From assembly GCA_025201365.1 (NCBI GenBank), contig JAIXMF010000001.1, forward strand, positions 1,116,001-1,180,000: 64,000 bases of DNA. Direction: 5' to 3'. This DNA comes from Syncephalis plumigaleata (lineage: Eukaryota > Zoopagomycota > Zoopagomycetes > Zoopagales > Piptocephalidaceae). Within the stretch, counting starts at the first letter, position 1, and each line of letters begins with the position of its first letter. The translations under genes were made by a program, and so were the position numbers. Of the stretch, positions 1-12,364 are shown piece by piece. The notes under the pieces were generated by a model, which saw only the letters and a list, made by a program, of their open reading frames with translations, made no database searches and had not been told where the DNA came from.

Positions 1-2711
1 AATAGGCCGCTTCGACCATCGTAGCCGATATCCTTGTCTTGCAGTACATTGGCGACAAACTGTAGATCGCGACCGTAATCGCATGAGGATCGCCATGCAA
101 TTACGAAACACGGCTCATGACGTAGTGGTCGTCGATTATCACCGACAATATCGTAAATGATAATACCAATAGCACGAGTGGCCATTGGTGTAATACTAAA
201 TTCGCCTGTGGATGAATGAAAGGGATGAACACTATCGTCTAGTAGATTGGCATTACAAGCAATGGAGTAATGCCGGCCATTTACGAGTTGATAGCGTGGA
301 TGTCTATTATCAATACAAACGAATACGTGTGATGGCATTAAGGCAGCTGAACGAATTAACAATAATAACATTCATGATTAATAACATATTAATGTGTAGT
401 ATTAGTGTTAAATTCGACTTACATTCAATTGGACATTTCTAAGCATTGTCGTTCATATAATAATCATAGGCTAATGTTAATCAAAGCGATTAATTAGATA
501 GCAAGTCGCTTACCTTGCTCGATGTAGTTGGAGACTGTCGAATGCCCAGTGACAGAACGGGAATTGTTTCTAGACTCATGTGAGCATCTACAGCTAATGC
601 TGGATCCAACTGTAGCGGTGGTTTATTCACGAATTGCGATCGTGATGTAAGTTTCTGCGCGGGTTGCGGTGGTTCGCTCGCATTAATCTCGTGCGCCCAA
701 TGAATTGCTCGATTTCCCTGCTCGCTTCTAGTTAATGCGGCCAACACCAGTAACATGTAGCGATTCTGCGCCTGAGATGAATCGGCAAAGCTGACATTAT
801 TAGTTGCTAGGAATTCCGCGCTAAATGTCAAGCGTTGTCGTCCGGCTAATACGGTCCAGTTGATGACGAGAAACATTTGTGCCACCGTCTGGTTGGATGT
901 GGCATTCTCACGAGGTCCAAGTACTGATTTTGCCGCTCTAAGTGCACGAACAACGCTAAACTTCTTTTTTAGAGTGGTTTGCTGGCCATTGATGTTGATA
1001 TCACGATTACACGCCAATGGTGATGCTTGCACCGAGATGGGTCGGGACGCGACTGTGTAAGCATTATGCACCTTGTAGATGATATGCCCCGAGAATAGTC
1101 GATTCTCCATGTTTACTTTAGATACCGCGGTTAGGATTTCACCCGGTGCAATTTGACGTCGAATGATGGCCTGGTGGAATGAGTTGATATAGGCACCACT
1201 ATCACATTGCTCTAGTACAACTTGTGGATGCGTGTTTTCTAATAGTATAATAATTCCCGGTGTTGATGAATGAATCGAGTATATCAACTGGGATAGCTCA
1301 CGCTCACGAGTCACCTCATGGGCACCGGCCAATGTTTGATGACTAGTGCCATCTGTTAGATAATCGATTACACTAGTATTTCCCGTGTTACTTACTTGAA
1401 ATCATTCTTAATGGGTAACCATATGGGTTTTGACAAACTGCGACATCCAATATCCTCGGTAAACTCTAGAAATACCGAATTAAGATACGGTGCTCGTACA
1501 TACGCGCTAATCGCGAATGGTACGCCTAGTAGTTCTCCCGAGAATTTACGTCGACCGATAATCATAGTTGGATCGGTGCTTAGTCGTTCGAATTCATTGA
1601 GGGCAAATGAAAATACACGTCGTCTTATTACTTCCTCCATTCGTATATCCGAGTCGGTAGATATGACATCCATGTAGAATCGACTCTTTCCCTTGGTGTT
1701 GATATCCCATCCAACGAGGATATACATGGTGATTGGCGTGTATGAGGCGAGGAAAACTGCATCCGATGTGGAGGACGCCACCACCAACGAGTATATCATA
1801 CCGCCACGAATACGACCATTAGAGGTCGGTTGCAACAAATATTGACAGAAACTACCGCTGGTCAGCGTGGTATTTGCCGGCATACAATGAAGATTCCCCT
1901 TTTCCATATTGAATAACGGCTCTATTAGATGAATCTTCGAGTGTTCGCTATAAATCATGACAGTCGGCAGTTTCTGCTCTAGAATCGTGGCAATCTCATG
2001 ATGAGACGGTAGTTGTTCGGTTATTTTTAATGGATCTAGATTGTAAAGGAATAAAGTGAAAAACATAGAAATAAGCACATTGCCAAACACTGTATCAAAT
2101 CTATCTGTACTACCTAGCTGAATTACTTCGTCTTCCTCAAATGGCATTAGCACTAGTGGTTCCGTCACTAATTGTGTACCCGTATCGAATACACCATCGA
2201 ATAATTCGATACGCATATTGGTTTGCTTAGTATTGCCCATGGTTGCCACCACCGAGAAACATATATTATTCGGCAGCAGGATGTTGCGCTGTAGCATGCC
2301 GTGTTTCTCGCCAGCTGTCTCCGAAATAAGCCGTTTGAAATGACGTCGTAGCTCGTTTTTATCGATAGGAAATGCATCATAGTTGGCCTCTATCACCTCT
2401 AGCCAACAGAAGCACTGTCCGCTTTTTGAGATCTTCCACGCAACAAAGAGGAATAAACGAGACGATAGGGGAGCGCCCGTTTGCTGCGTCAGCCTGTAGA
2501 GCAGGCAACCAGTACATGCTGTAATCGTAAGATCAGTGCCGAATTTAGCGCTACATGTCGAGTTGGCCAGCACTGCTGCGCTAGGTGGTCGAAAGCACTG
2601 ACCAGAGGCAGCATGGTAACGCAAGTTACGGAGCTCCAAATGGGAGTGTCGATTGACCACATCCACCTGAAGCTCACGATAGCAACTGGCGCGAATTGCC
2701 TTGGAAAACAT
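1..2711 (-). CDS. Tandem beta-domain protein A (partial, 3' end outside window)
   Basis: I do not recognise this gene by name. It encodes successive copies of a domain of roughly 150-200 residues that opens with a V-x-I/V-x-N-x-H-P-like strand, then a G-x-I/V-x-Y strand, then a hydrophobic strand ending in W (for example LYRLTQQ, then LFLFVAWKI). Four copies are visible: about 2711-2150, 2140-1396, 1342-514 and 346-1, the last running off the window. The order matches domains 1-4 of the plus-strand gene starting at 4100, and the second copy ends in KPIWLP as its counterpart ends in MPIWLP. Proposed introns are 1343-1395, 439-513 and 347-422, with a 16-base exon between the last two. The start is the first ATG in frame, just before the first domain. 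No signal peptide or membrane segment is obvious. The strand pattern recalls the cytolysin/lectin beta-sandwich superfamily, but that is a weak inference. Confidence 0.75.
423..438 (-). other. Predicted 16-nt microexon of protein A
   Basis: On the minus strand a 16-base segment lies between an acceptor (TTAG) and a canonical donor (GTAAGT). Skipping it leaves domains 3 and 4 out of frame. Including it joins phase 0 upstream to phase 1 downstream and gives the residues KCPIE plus a split Ser. The two flanking introns are about 75 bases each, the usual size here. The plus-strand paralogue reads through the same region without an intron. Confidence 0.5.
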
Positions 2712-4099
2712 AAATGTAAAGCGTTTTTGACGAAACAGCAAGCGTCGTCAAGACGATGCACTGTAAGCAATCCAGCGGGAACAATGCGACAATAGTAGAG
2801 GAATAGGATGAATATACGAATAGCGAGAAAGAGAGAGAAGAAGAGGAGAGAAGAAGATAGCGAGGAGAGGAAGTGACAGTGGAAATATAATGAAAGAATG
2901 AAGGAAAAAATGGAATAATCCACAAATGGATAAGACTAAAAAACAGCAATAGTAGCAGTAATAGCACGTTATTTCATAACACGCACCATTCTACATTGTA
3001 TACTTTGGCAAGGCTGGGTAAACGTGTTCACTGACTAGTTTTAACTTATAATAATACTAATGAGTCAGTATTAGAGAAGGATGATAATTTCAACTGATGT
3101 ATGTACGACCCAGTGCGTTGCATGCAGCGTGATGGCGAAGAGTCGTACTGTAAGCGTATCTACTGTCATAACCATTTGACATTCTGAATATCCATATAAC
3201 CCATAGTGTAACCAAAGATGGTTAAAATACCACGAGATTATATATTTTAGAATGGCAGGTAATTACAGAAGCAACTAGAGAATGCTACTAACCAACAAGA
3301 ATGTATTTCCAATTCTTGATGATGTGCTTATCTACAACTTCTATGTAGATATATCTACGTGTACATGAGTGATAGTAGTAGTAGTAACAAGTAAACAAAT
3401 GTTTACGAATAGTTAGATTCCGACTAAAACTCAGTTATACGTACATTGTTAAACAAGCATAATGATTTATTAATGAATTAACGAATGAATTAACTGTTTA
3501 TGCAAATAAAGTAAGAGAAAACATAGACTTGCTTGCTAATAATACAATGGCTTGTCGTGAGTGAACAACCAGGAACAATAAAGGTAATACAAATATTAAA
3601 TCAAAGGGCAGCCACATACACTTACTCAATGTAGTTTATTGTACACTCTATTATTATGATCTATCCATGTCTATTGCCGAGTGCTCACGACACCATACAC
3701 TTTCCCTTCTTATCTCGTCATCTTGTCTCTATCATTGTAGTTGCAATTTCAGGCTGTTCTCCTCCACGTCAGGGCCAAGTACAACGGCCACTAATGCTCT
3801 TGCTGTAGTAACTGTGTATTGCTCTCGCTGGTTTGTATAAACATTCCCGCCTGCTCCTCTTCTCCTCTTACTCTCTCTCGCTCTCTCTCTTTATCAATCT
3901 TTCTTTTTCCTTTTGTTTCCTTCGTCATTGTCTCTTTATTTCCGCTCATTTCCTTTACTTGTTTATCATTCCACTTCCTACTTTAATAGCGGGGCGTCAC
4001 CGTTTTGATGCACATCATTGTTACATTCCCGCTTAAACTAAAAGTACATACGCTGGCATATACACGTATACACATCCGCTATCGACACGCTGTCCTATT
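2712..4099. promoter_or_regulatory. Shared spacer between divergent paralogues
   Basis: This 1.4 kb stretch separates the ATGs of the two head-to-head paralogues and holds no convincing gene. Each side carries a pyrimidine-rich tract on its own sense strand shortly upstream of the start: about 2820-2875 (read on minus) and about 3840-3965 (read on plus). Such tracts are common in fungal core promoters. The middle is AT-rich without clear repeats. A bidirectional promoter is inferred from layout only. Confidence 0.5.
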
Positions 4100-7000
4100 A
4101 TGGATTTTGGCGGTGTAATCAATGGAGTTGCATTGGGCCTTATGGCCATGAACGATGCTCGCTTCCGAGAAGTGAAGCTCGTCATTGTTAATCACCATCA
4201 GGAGCTCGAGCTGCGTGGCATGCGATACATACTGCTTAATGGTCGTTGCAGTCGGGCACCACACGCCACCGTGCCGGCCGATGGAGTCAGCATCGTGGCG
4301 GGCCGGTATAACGAGAACGAACGTGTCGCCACCTTCTGCACGGACCTAACCGCCTTTCGTACTCGAGGCTGTGTCGTCTACAAAATCACTCGTAAAGGCG
4401 GCCAGTCCTTACTCGACGGCAGACTATTCGTCATTATTGGATGGGACGTGCCTTTACGCGGCGCCAATCAATTCTTTCTAGAAGTAGTGAAAGCGGACTT
4501 TCCTACATTCCCCGATGACCGACAAGAGCTGCAACTGCAATATTCGCATTTGGCTAGTAGCAAATCAAGCGGAGCTAGTGATGTATTATTACGTTATCTT
4601 CGTCTACAAGATGGTATTACGGTACAAGTGGCGGCAACCATGGGTACAGCCAATGTTACCGATCTACGACTAGAGCTGTATGATGATCCTGCAAATGATA
4701 GCCCGTATCAACGACCCATTACACTTACGCCGTTGCACGTCATGAGTAATGGACATGATTTGCCATCATTAGCCATACCAAATGGCACGCCTATCGTAAC
4801 TAATACTGGCACTACGAACGCAGGAGGTCCTTTCAATAACAACAACAACAGCAATAATGGTAGACAGAGTACTAGTATAACACCGCCATGTTAGTCGCGG
4901 ATTCCACGAGTAATGTCGTGCCATCAAGTGTGCGATTACGAAGAAAAATCCAAATCGACATACGTAATCAACACTCGGATATTCTTTTGTGTGAAGCGCA
5001 GCATGACGTAACGAAAGGTGGCTGCCAGCAAGCACCCGATGCTAGAATACGACCAGGAAATGCTAGCAATGCCGAATTTCGTACAGCAGTCTATGGTGCC
5101 GGTCGCGGTTGGATTATCTACCAGCTAACGAGGGCCAAAGATCGTGTTTGGCAGCGACGTATTTTCTTGGCCATCGCCTGGGATGTTCCGCATACAGGTA
5201 TTGGTAAATTCCACATGACTGTATTCCAGGTGGATCACAAAGAGTTCCCGCACGATCATAATGAACGTGAACGTATATTCTCGCTAATGTGGAAGGAAAT
5301 GATGATACGCGGACACGGACAACGAGTATGGGCGGGCGAGCTTATGCCGGGTATTCGTTTCATCCTGTCGACGAGTGTAGCTGGCGGTAGTGCGGCGCGA
5401 TTTACAGTTAATCTCGATCATGAGCATGAAGATCGTAGCATATCCATGCCTATATGGCTACCGCCGTATAACTTTTTCACGTAAGCTACGCGTATTTCAT
5501 GATAACGAACTGATAACTAATCGTATATCCTTAATCATCCACCATCCATAGATATCGTACTCATTTCGCCGCTTCTCAAATACGAAAGCTATTGGAGGCC
5601 GCCAGTAATCCACAACGGAACACACTCGGCTACACCGGATTCTTTTCCATGTTCGTTCTCATTGAAAATGCGCACCCTTCAATTCCGCTTCGTTTGTGTT
5701 CGATCGACTCGAGGTCGAAGGGCGCTCTTCGCGAGGAGGGCAGTCTTGGCGTGTTACGTTCCGGTGTACACGATATTTTATCAGCATTTGTCGGCGAATC
5801 CGAACGATCACTTATGGGTCATGCCGTTTACCAAGTGGCGGAGAACCTCGTACTAGCATCATCATCGCATATACCGGCCGAGACATTATCGCCCAATAGC
5901 ATGGATAGTAGTGGCCAGCAACGACTTTACATCCTAGTAAGTTGGATGGCACCTACTATCCCGCAGATTCGCTACGGTGTCGAGTTCTTTACCGCTTACG
6001 ACGACGAACGCCTGACTAATAGCTCTGCCACACGATCGTTATTCTTCGTTCTGGCCGCGCTAAGTCGTGGCTATCGTGGTCATCGTATCACTCGAATGGT
6101 GTCGTATAAAGGGGAGCCACGCGCCTTGCTAGTTCAAGGCTACCTCAGCATGGATGACAACCCGGTGTTGTCGATGAACTTTGGTCCCGTTACCGACACG
6201 ACAGCGGCAGTTCAGCGTCGTTCCACATTTGGCGGTGTGACACAAGGGCGTATGCCCACTCAGGTGCAGTTCACTCTGGAGAATCTACATCCCTCCGTAA
6301 GATTACAGGCGGGACGCTTCTATTCGGTCAATAGTAATATTATAGAGGATTTCGATCGTGCCTTACTGCCATTTGGTAGGGCTGCCGGTCTAGTTGCCGC
6401 CGATCCATCGGCCACTTCATCGGCAGGCGTTGTCATGTATCAGATTGTTGATTTGGAGGGAAGACCCGTGGAAAAGTCGCCACATCTTATTATCGCCTGG
6501 CGTATGGCATTGGATAACGGCAGTGAAGAAATTCGTTTCGTTACTGATGTGCTGCAAGATGTGGACTTTGGCGAAAAGGATCCGGCAGGTAATGCCATGC
6601 TCTCCTTGCCGAATCTCTACAGCGTGCTAATGCGCGGACGCGACAAGAATGGTCCACGTGGCAGTTACGCGGTAGAAGAGGAGCGTATCGGTTTCCTAGG
6701 TCGATGGAAGAATCGATCCGTCTACTCGGTGACTTCAGATATCAATATTGATAAATCGAAGAATATCCTACATGCCACCATTGGTTTCTCAAATGAAGTT
6801 CAGGTAGGTACTAGATGTATATTGTATATTATAATTATAATAGTAATAGCAACAACTGATACTAAATGACAATATGACGACTATAGGGTGGACGACATGC
6901 ATCGGATAATTTGAGTATAGCTAGTGGAGAAACTGTTGCACCATCCATTGGTAAGTAATTATTGCTACTACCACCACCAACAATAATAATAATGACAACG

Positions 7001-9772
7001 AACATGTTTCTTCGTTATAGCGCCGGATGAAGAAGTGGATCATCCAACAAGTCCTCCTCCTGTACCTGCTATACCATCAATGGCTCCTAATCCAATTTAC
7101 TGGCATCCACCTCGATCTACTTCGCTACCGGCACATAGACTGCTACAGCCTATAATCAGATCGCCGACACTCGCTATTATTACGTTAGATTTGCATAATC
7201 TACACGCGGGCGTACGATTATTATACCCGCATGCTTATGTGGTCCAGGGTGAACCGGCAATATTGCAAATAGTAATCTTGATTTGGGAGATCAGCTACGT
7301 TGCGAGTTTACATCCTCCACAAATAGCAATGGCACCACAGAGGGTTTTATTATGTCAGCCGTGGAGGATAAGGAGATGAAGCTTACCACGAACACGTACC
7401 TGGCCATCGGTTGGCGGGTCACGCAAACGGGCGAACGCTCCTATTTCGCCAATGCTGTTCAGGTGACGTTTGACATGCACGAACGATTCGCAACTCATGC
7501 CGGTCGTGACAAGTTCTTCCGACGACTGGCCGACACCCGGCTACTCGGTGCGGGCGGTCATGTTCGACAGCGTATCAAAGTGGGCAGACTAAACCTCGCA
7601 CTTATCGGACGATTATCGCGTGAATCCGATCCAGGCCTGCCTTGTCTCTGCATCAAAGTGATCGATCCGAGTGATGCGTCATTGCTGCGACAACGAGCTG
7701 ACTCGTTACTATCGTTGAATGCAAGTATAACGAATGATCTACAAGATGGTACGCCACCCTCCATAGTGGAGCAGTATCATAATCAGTATCCACCGGAGGA
7801 AAAGGATATTTACCTTGATCCTAATCCCTCGGTACGAGGCCAGGCACCAAGCAGTCGAATGTTGCCACTATCCGATAGTAGATCCGAAGTCTCATCACAT
7901 CCTTTCAGAAATACCATATCTGCTATTCATACTACCACCACCACTGCTATCACTGCTACTGCTACTGCTACCACTACTGCTGCTGCTAGCATGAGCAATT
8001 ATCATAATAGTAATAATGCGGGGGATCTAGTGGTACCTAAACGACAAACGATTACGGGCGATGTAAAGTATAATCGTATGAAATCACGTCCACTACCTGA
8101 ACCACCTGTTCGTACGAATTCTGACACCAATCTATCAGTTCTATCCAACAAAATGACCAATATGACGGTAAATCCGCCAAAGGTCCAAGACACACCTGAA
8201 ATACTGATGAATTGCTTGCTCCCATAAGCACAATCACCGCCACAACTACTGTCAATGACAATAGTGGCATTCATAATAGTGTCATCGATCGGGCGAGTCA
8301 AGTGGTGCCCACCGAGGCTAAAGAGCAGCTTAGCGTAATATTCGCTATACGTAACATGTTGACCAATATCACCCTACAACTGGTGGCGTGTCAAGCGGTC
8401 GAGGGCATGTGTACGCGTTCGTTAAGCGAGCAAGTTGACCAACGGAATAGAAACGAGGATAGTGCCTCGTTCTCGTCGTCCACTCATTTATACGATGCGG
8501 CCACCAATGAGGCCATGGTTAAACTCGAGGGTGTTATCGCGTATAACATTTGCTATACTGATGGTACACCATTGCCACGTCCCGTTCTACTGCTTATTGG
8601 ATGGCACATGTCAAAGAAGACTCCCAACCGACTTTTACTGGAGATTGTTAGTCTCGATCCGAAGCAGCAAATACCCAATGCGACAGATCATCGTCTCTGG
8701 AACGAGATCCTCCAAGGACTTGAGGCCATGAGTCGCTTCTCCTGCTACGGTGCAGTCGACATGGAGATTGGCATTGATCACCAACGACAAATAGAAATTC
8801 AAGCCAGCTTAACCTCGGGTTCCAATGCCAAATTACGTATTAAGCTCAAGGAATTACTATTAAATGAGGTAGCTATTCTTTAGATTATTATGCGTTAAAT
8901 ACACGTTTACTAATGCAATTACTACAGCGATTGATGAATTACAATTCCCATTACCATTTAGCGAGATTATCAATGGTAGGATTCTTCTATATAAATGGGA
9001 ATGTACATTAATCTTTTGTTGTTTATTTGTTAAACTAGACACACTGCCCGATCCAGTTTATGTTATGATTGAAAATCGTCATCCATACCTATTGCTCAAA
9101 CGAGTGGAATGCGCCACCATTGTAGGTGATTGCATTACTGAACCGGCCGTTATGATCATTGCCAATGGTGGACGTGGAAGTGTCACGTTCTCGTTTACGG
9201 CGGCTTCGGCATCTGCACCGGCAGCGTGTGTTGGCATGCTACTCTACGCACTCGCCTGGCCGGATGGCCAACTACTCGCAAATCATCCGCATCTACTGAT
9301 AGCCTGGCGAGCTGAAGGTGCGAATGAAGAGCGTGAGTTCTTTGCACGCTTTATCGATAAATCCTCACCCGACAACCCTGATCAATTTGTGCTGGTCACC
9401 AATGCGAGAACAACTAACGAGCAAGAGAACACATTGAAAGAGTCGCAAAAGCTTTACTCGAACGGTAGTAAATCACTAGTACAGCAATTGTTCCAACTGG
9501 TCAATACTACGGGTATGGCGACAGCAGGCCGTATGTCATTGCATCGATCGATGGTGGGTAAGATTGAAGGTCTTCCCGTATCGCCCGATGGCAACCATGC
9601 TACCACGACGACTTCCTCCCCTTCAGTGGCCGGTCTTGAACTGCACGTTCAGGGCGACATGTCACGCGAGGGTGCGGTTAATCTAGTGGTGGTTATCGGG
9701 GAGGAGATGCTCAAACGTTCCGGCACTACTGCCATGTCACCACGACGTGATCATCGAGCTACTCTTATTTAA
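4100..9772 (+). CDS. Tandem beta-domain protein B, about seven domains
   Basis: Full-length paralogue of the minus-strand gene starting at 2711. Seven copies of the same domain can be followed: about 4160-4740, 4940-5470, 5650-6190, 6260-6800, 7165-7700, 8310-8870 and 9050-9740. Each has an N-terminal strand such as VIVNHH, IDIRNQH, VLIENAHP or VMIENRHP, then a G-x-V-x-Y strand, then a strand ending in W (IIGWDVP, AIAWDVP, LVSWMAP, IIAWRM, AIGWRV, LIGWHM, LIAWRA). Thr/Ser/Asn-rich linkers separate later copies. Clear introns are 4860-4894, 5481-5551, 6804-6886 and 6951-7020; the joins near domains 5-6 and 6-7 are not settled. No transmembrane segment or signal peptide is evident. Function is unknown; a cytolysin/lectin-like or other ligand-binding beta-sandwich is the best guess, at low confidence. 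Confidence 0.75.
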
Positions 9773-10172
9773 TGTGATTACGCGTTTGTACGCCAGTAAT
9801 CCCAGCTAATGTATTGTATCTGTGTTATTTCTTCGTATTGTTAGTTAATATTAATAAACTGAAGTATCTATAATATAACAATGATCTATTGTATATTATC
9901 ATTACTAGAATGAAGTAACTAGTTACAAGTCATTATGCTTACATTGTATTGCATCTACCGTCTAGTATCATCTACTGTTTATTCAAGGGTAAGTTTAGAT
10001 ATATCATTAGTTGAAGTAATGAATCCAATGAAACGAATCGCTTTTTTCCCTTCATGTCGTCATCATCTAGATTAGGCATGTTGTACTGCTTTACCGTTCT
10101 AGCCAGCCTGTGCACCTAGGAGATTACTGTTTTTAGCCAGGCTAGCAGCTTCTAATCTTAGAGACTGCCTAT

Positions 10173-10192
10173 ACACACACACACACACACAC
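10173..10192. repeat. CA dinucleotide microsatellite
   Basis: Uninterrupted AC/CA run of about 20 bases in the gene-free region. Confidence 0.9.
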
Positions 10193-10288
10193 TCACATAC
10201 ACAGCTTTACCTGTAAACCAATAGTAGATTTGCATCAATGACTGCAGTATCATGCATGTGTCACTATCAACCTACTCTCGACCTTTTT

Positions 10289-10318
10289 CTCTCTCTTTCT
10301 CTCTCTTTCTCTCTCTTT
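10289..10318. repeat. CT-rich microsatellite
   Basis: Tandem CTCTCTTT-type units, about 30 bases. Confidence 0.85.
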
Positions 10319-11922
10319 CGCTATTGATAGCATCGAATCATATTGACTATTTTATTTGATCTGCCAGTGAGGCCAACCCACATGAATAAATTGGCATTTC
10401 AACCAATTACAGATTAAATGATAAAACAACGCACAGGTAAATTGGCATCGTTCGTTTCTGTAACCATCATCTGCAGCTGCTTGTTTCCTCTCAGGTACAT
10501 CATCTCACAGCGCGCTCAAGGCGGTCATCCAACCTCACTGGCGTCTTCGTACTTCATTTCCATAACAAGAGACATTAAACCGGATCACTGCCGATGGCGC
10601 ATTTTTAGTGCAGATATGCCTTTGCCATGTGCTTTGTTCAAAAGAAAAAAAGAAGGCGAGCAAGAAAGCAAGAAAGCAAGAAAGCAAGGAGAGCGAACAG
10701 TCTGGAACGTGTAGGTTCGACAAATGCCGAGATGGTCTATTCGTCAATCTACCATGAAGCCAACCGGTATTTGGAGTGACGCGGATGAAGTATACACCGG
10801 ATCACGACTGGAAACATGGAAATGAAAGAGGAGGTGAGAGAGCGAGAAAACCATTTGTCCTTCCCGAAAATGGTCAATATGGCTAATGCTGTGATGAGGG
10901 ATGAAATGACACGTACACACACACACACCAAGTCCAACTCGATTAAATTTGGCACTACGTGAATTCCCGCTGATCTCATTCATGGGATAGAATGACATGT
11001 CTATGAGGATACAGTACTACGTCACATAGCTACTACTACTACAGCATTATTGCTATCACTATTACTGTTCTTTATTTTTATTAATAAACAAATAAATAAT
11101 CTAGTATTTCATATACATTTTATCTTTGTTTCAATAGCATATGTAATGTCTTGTTCACTTGCTTGGCAGCAACAGGGGGGAGTCCTCATTCCCGTTACGG
11201 AAACAAAAGGAAACCAACTGGTGTTAACCAAACAATAGGATACATGGTCATGACGGACAATACACGTTTGGTGTTACCCGAGAATCCATGGGGTCAGCTG
11301 AACTCCTTCATATGCAGTGACTGGCAGTATTCGTTGAACAGAGCAAGTGAACCGTCAAATTGATCAATTCAATGCTTGTACGCCAGTACACAGCTAGCAT
11401 CGATGTAAATGTCCACTTGCCCGAATCATTTCAGGGTCTTGTACGCCGCTATTCTGTGTGTGCTCATCAACTGCGGAAATAGTAATGATAGCTGCTAAGG
11501 CGCTATCCCTCATCATTCCATCAAAGGCATATTGGCCTGCTTGTAAACCAAATAGAGCACAACTATGCGCAAAGCTTATCCGATAACTATCGTAATATAA
11601 TGTGTATACCTGTAGCCTATTTTCCCCTTTTCATGTTTATTATTGTAATTGTAATCGTAATTAAGTGGAGAGATACGCTTAATACTGATCATAACAATAA
11701 ATGAATTGATGTTTATTTTTATAGATTTTTAGATTTACTCCACGCCAATAAGCTGGATGACCAGACACTAAAAAAATACACATCCCCACGCGGCCATTGC
11801 TCATCTGCGCGCATATCCCCTTTTTTCTTCCTCTTTCGTCAGTGGCTCCTTTTACAGACTCACTCCTTTTTAGCATGGTTCAATGCGTGAAGCGTATCTC
11901 TATGTGTGTGTATCTGTGTGGA

Positions 11923-11947
11923 TGTGTGTGTGTGTGTGTGTGTGTGT
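11923..11947. repeat. GT dinucleotide microsatellite
   Basis: Alternating GT run with a few interruptions; it gives a run of Cys/Val codons in a spurious open frame. Confidence 0.85.
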
Positions 11948-12310
11948 ACGTGTCAGGTGTACGAGGTATGGTCGTGAGACGTGAACAAACGTAGAAAATG
12001 ACACACGCACACATATACGCGCATAGAGAGAGAGAGAAAGAGAAAAAAGAGGAGATAGTATAGGGCAGGCTCGCGAACCAGTACAGGTTTATTATGTAGT
12101 GCATCTGGAGGTCACTGTCTCCGTCATCCTACACCCCCCTAGTCCAAGTTATCTCCGGTTATCATCGTAACATTGCTATTATTACAATTGCTGTTATTGC
12201 TATTGTTGTTGTGCTTGTGCATCTACTTGTCTCTGCCGACCTTCCCCTGAGTGTATGCAACATGTCGTGGTAGCTGTAGCAAGTAATAGTTGCTTCTGCT
12301 TATTCTGATA

Positions 12311-12364
12311 CTACTACTGCTGCTGCTGATACTGCTGCTCTGCTACCGCTGCTGCTGCTGCTGA
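12311..12364. repeat. GCT trinucleotide repeat, imperfect
   Basis: Imperfect (CTG/GCT)n tract of about 54 bases in non-coding DNA. Confidence 0.8.

Noticed and set aside
10700-10740. GGTTCGA motif resembling a tRNA T-loop
   Set aside because: No matching acceptor, D or anticodon arms could be placed around it. The same holds for the GGTTCGA near 17712.
11797-12104. Open frames over the GT microsatellite
   Set aside because: They are Cys/Val and His/Thr runs produced by the dinucleotide repeat, with no other coding signal.
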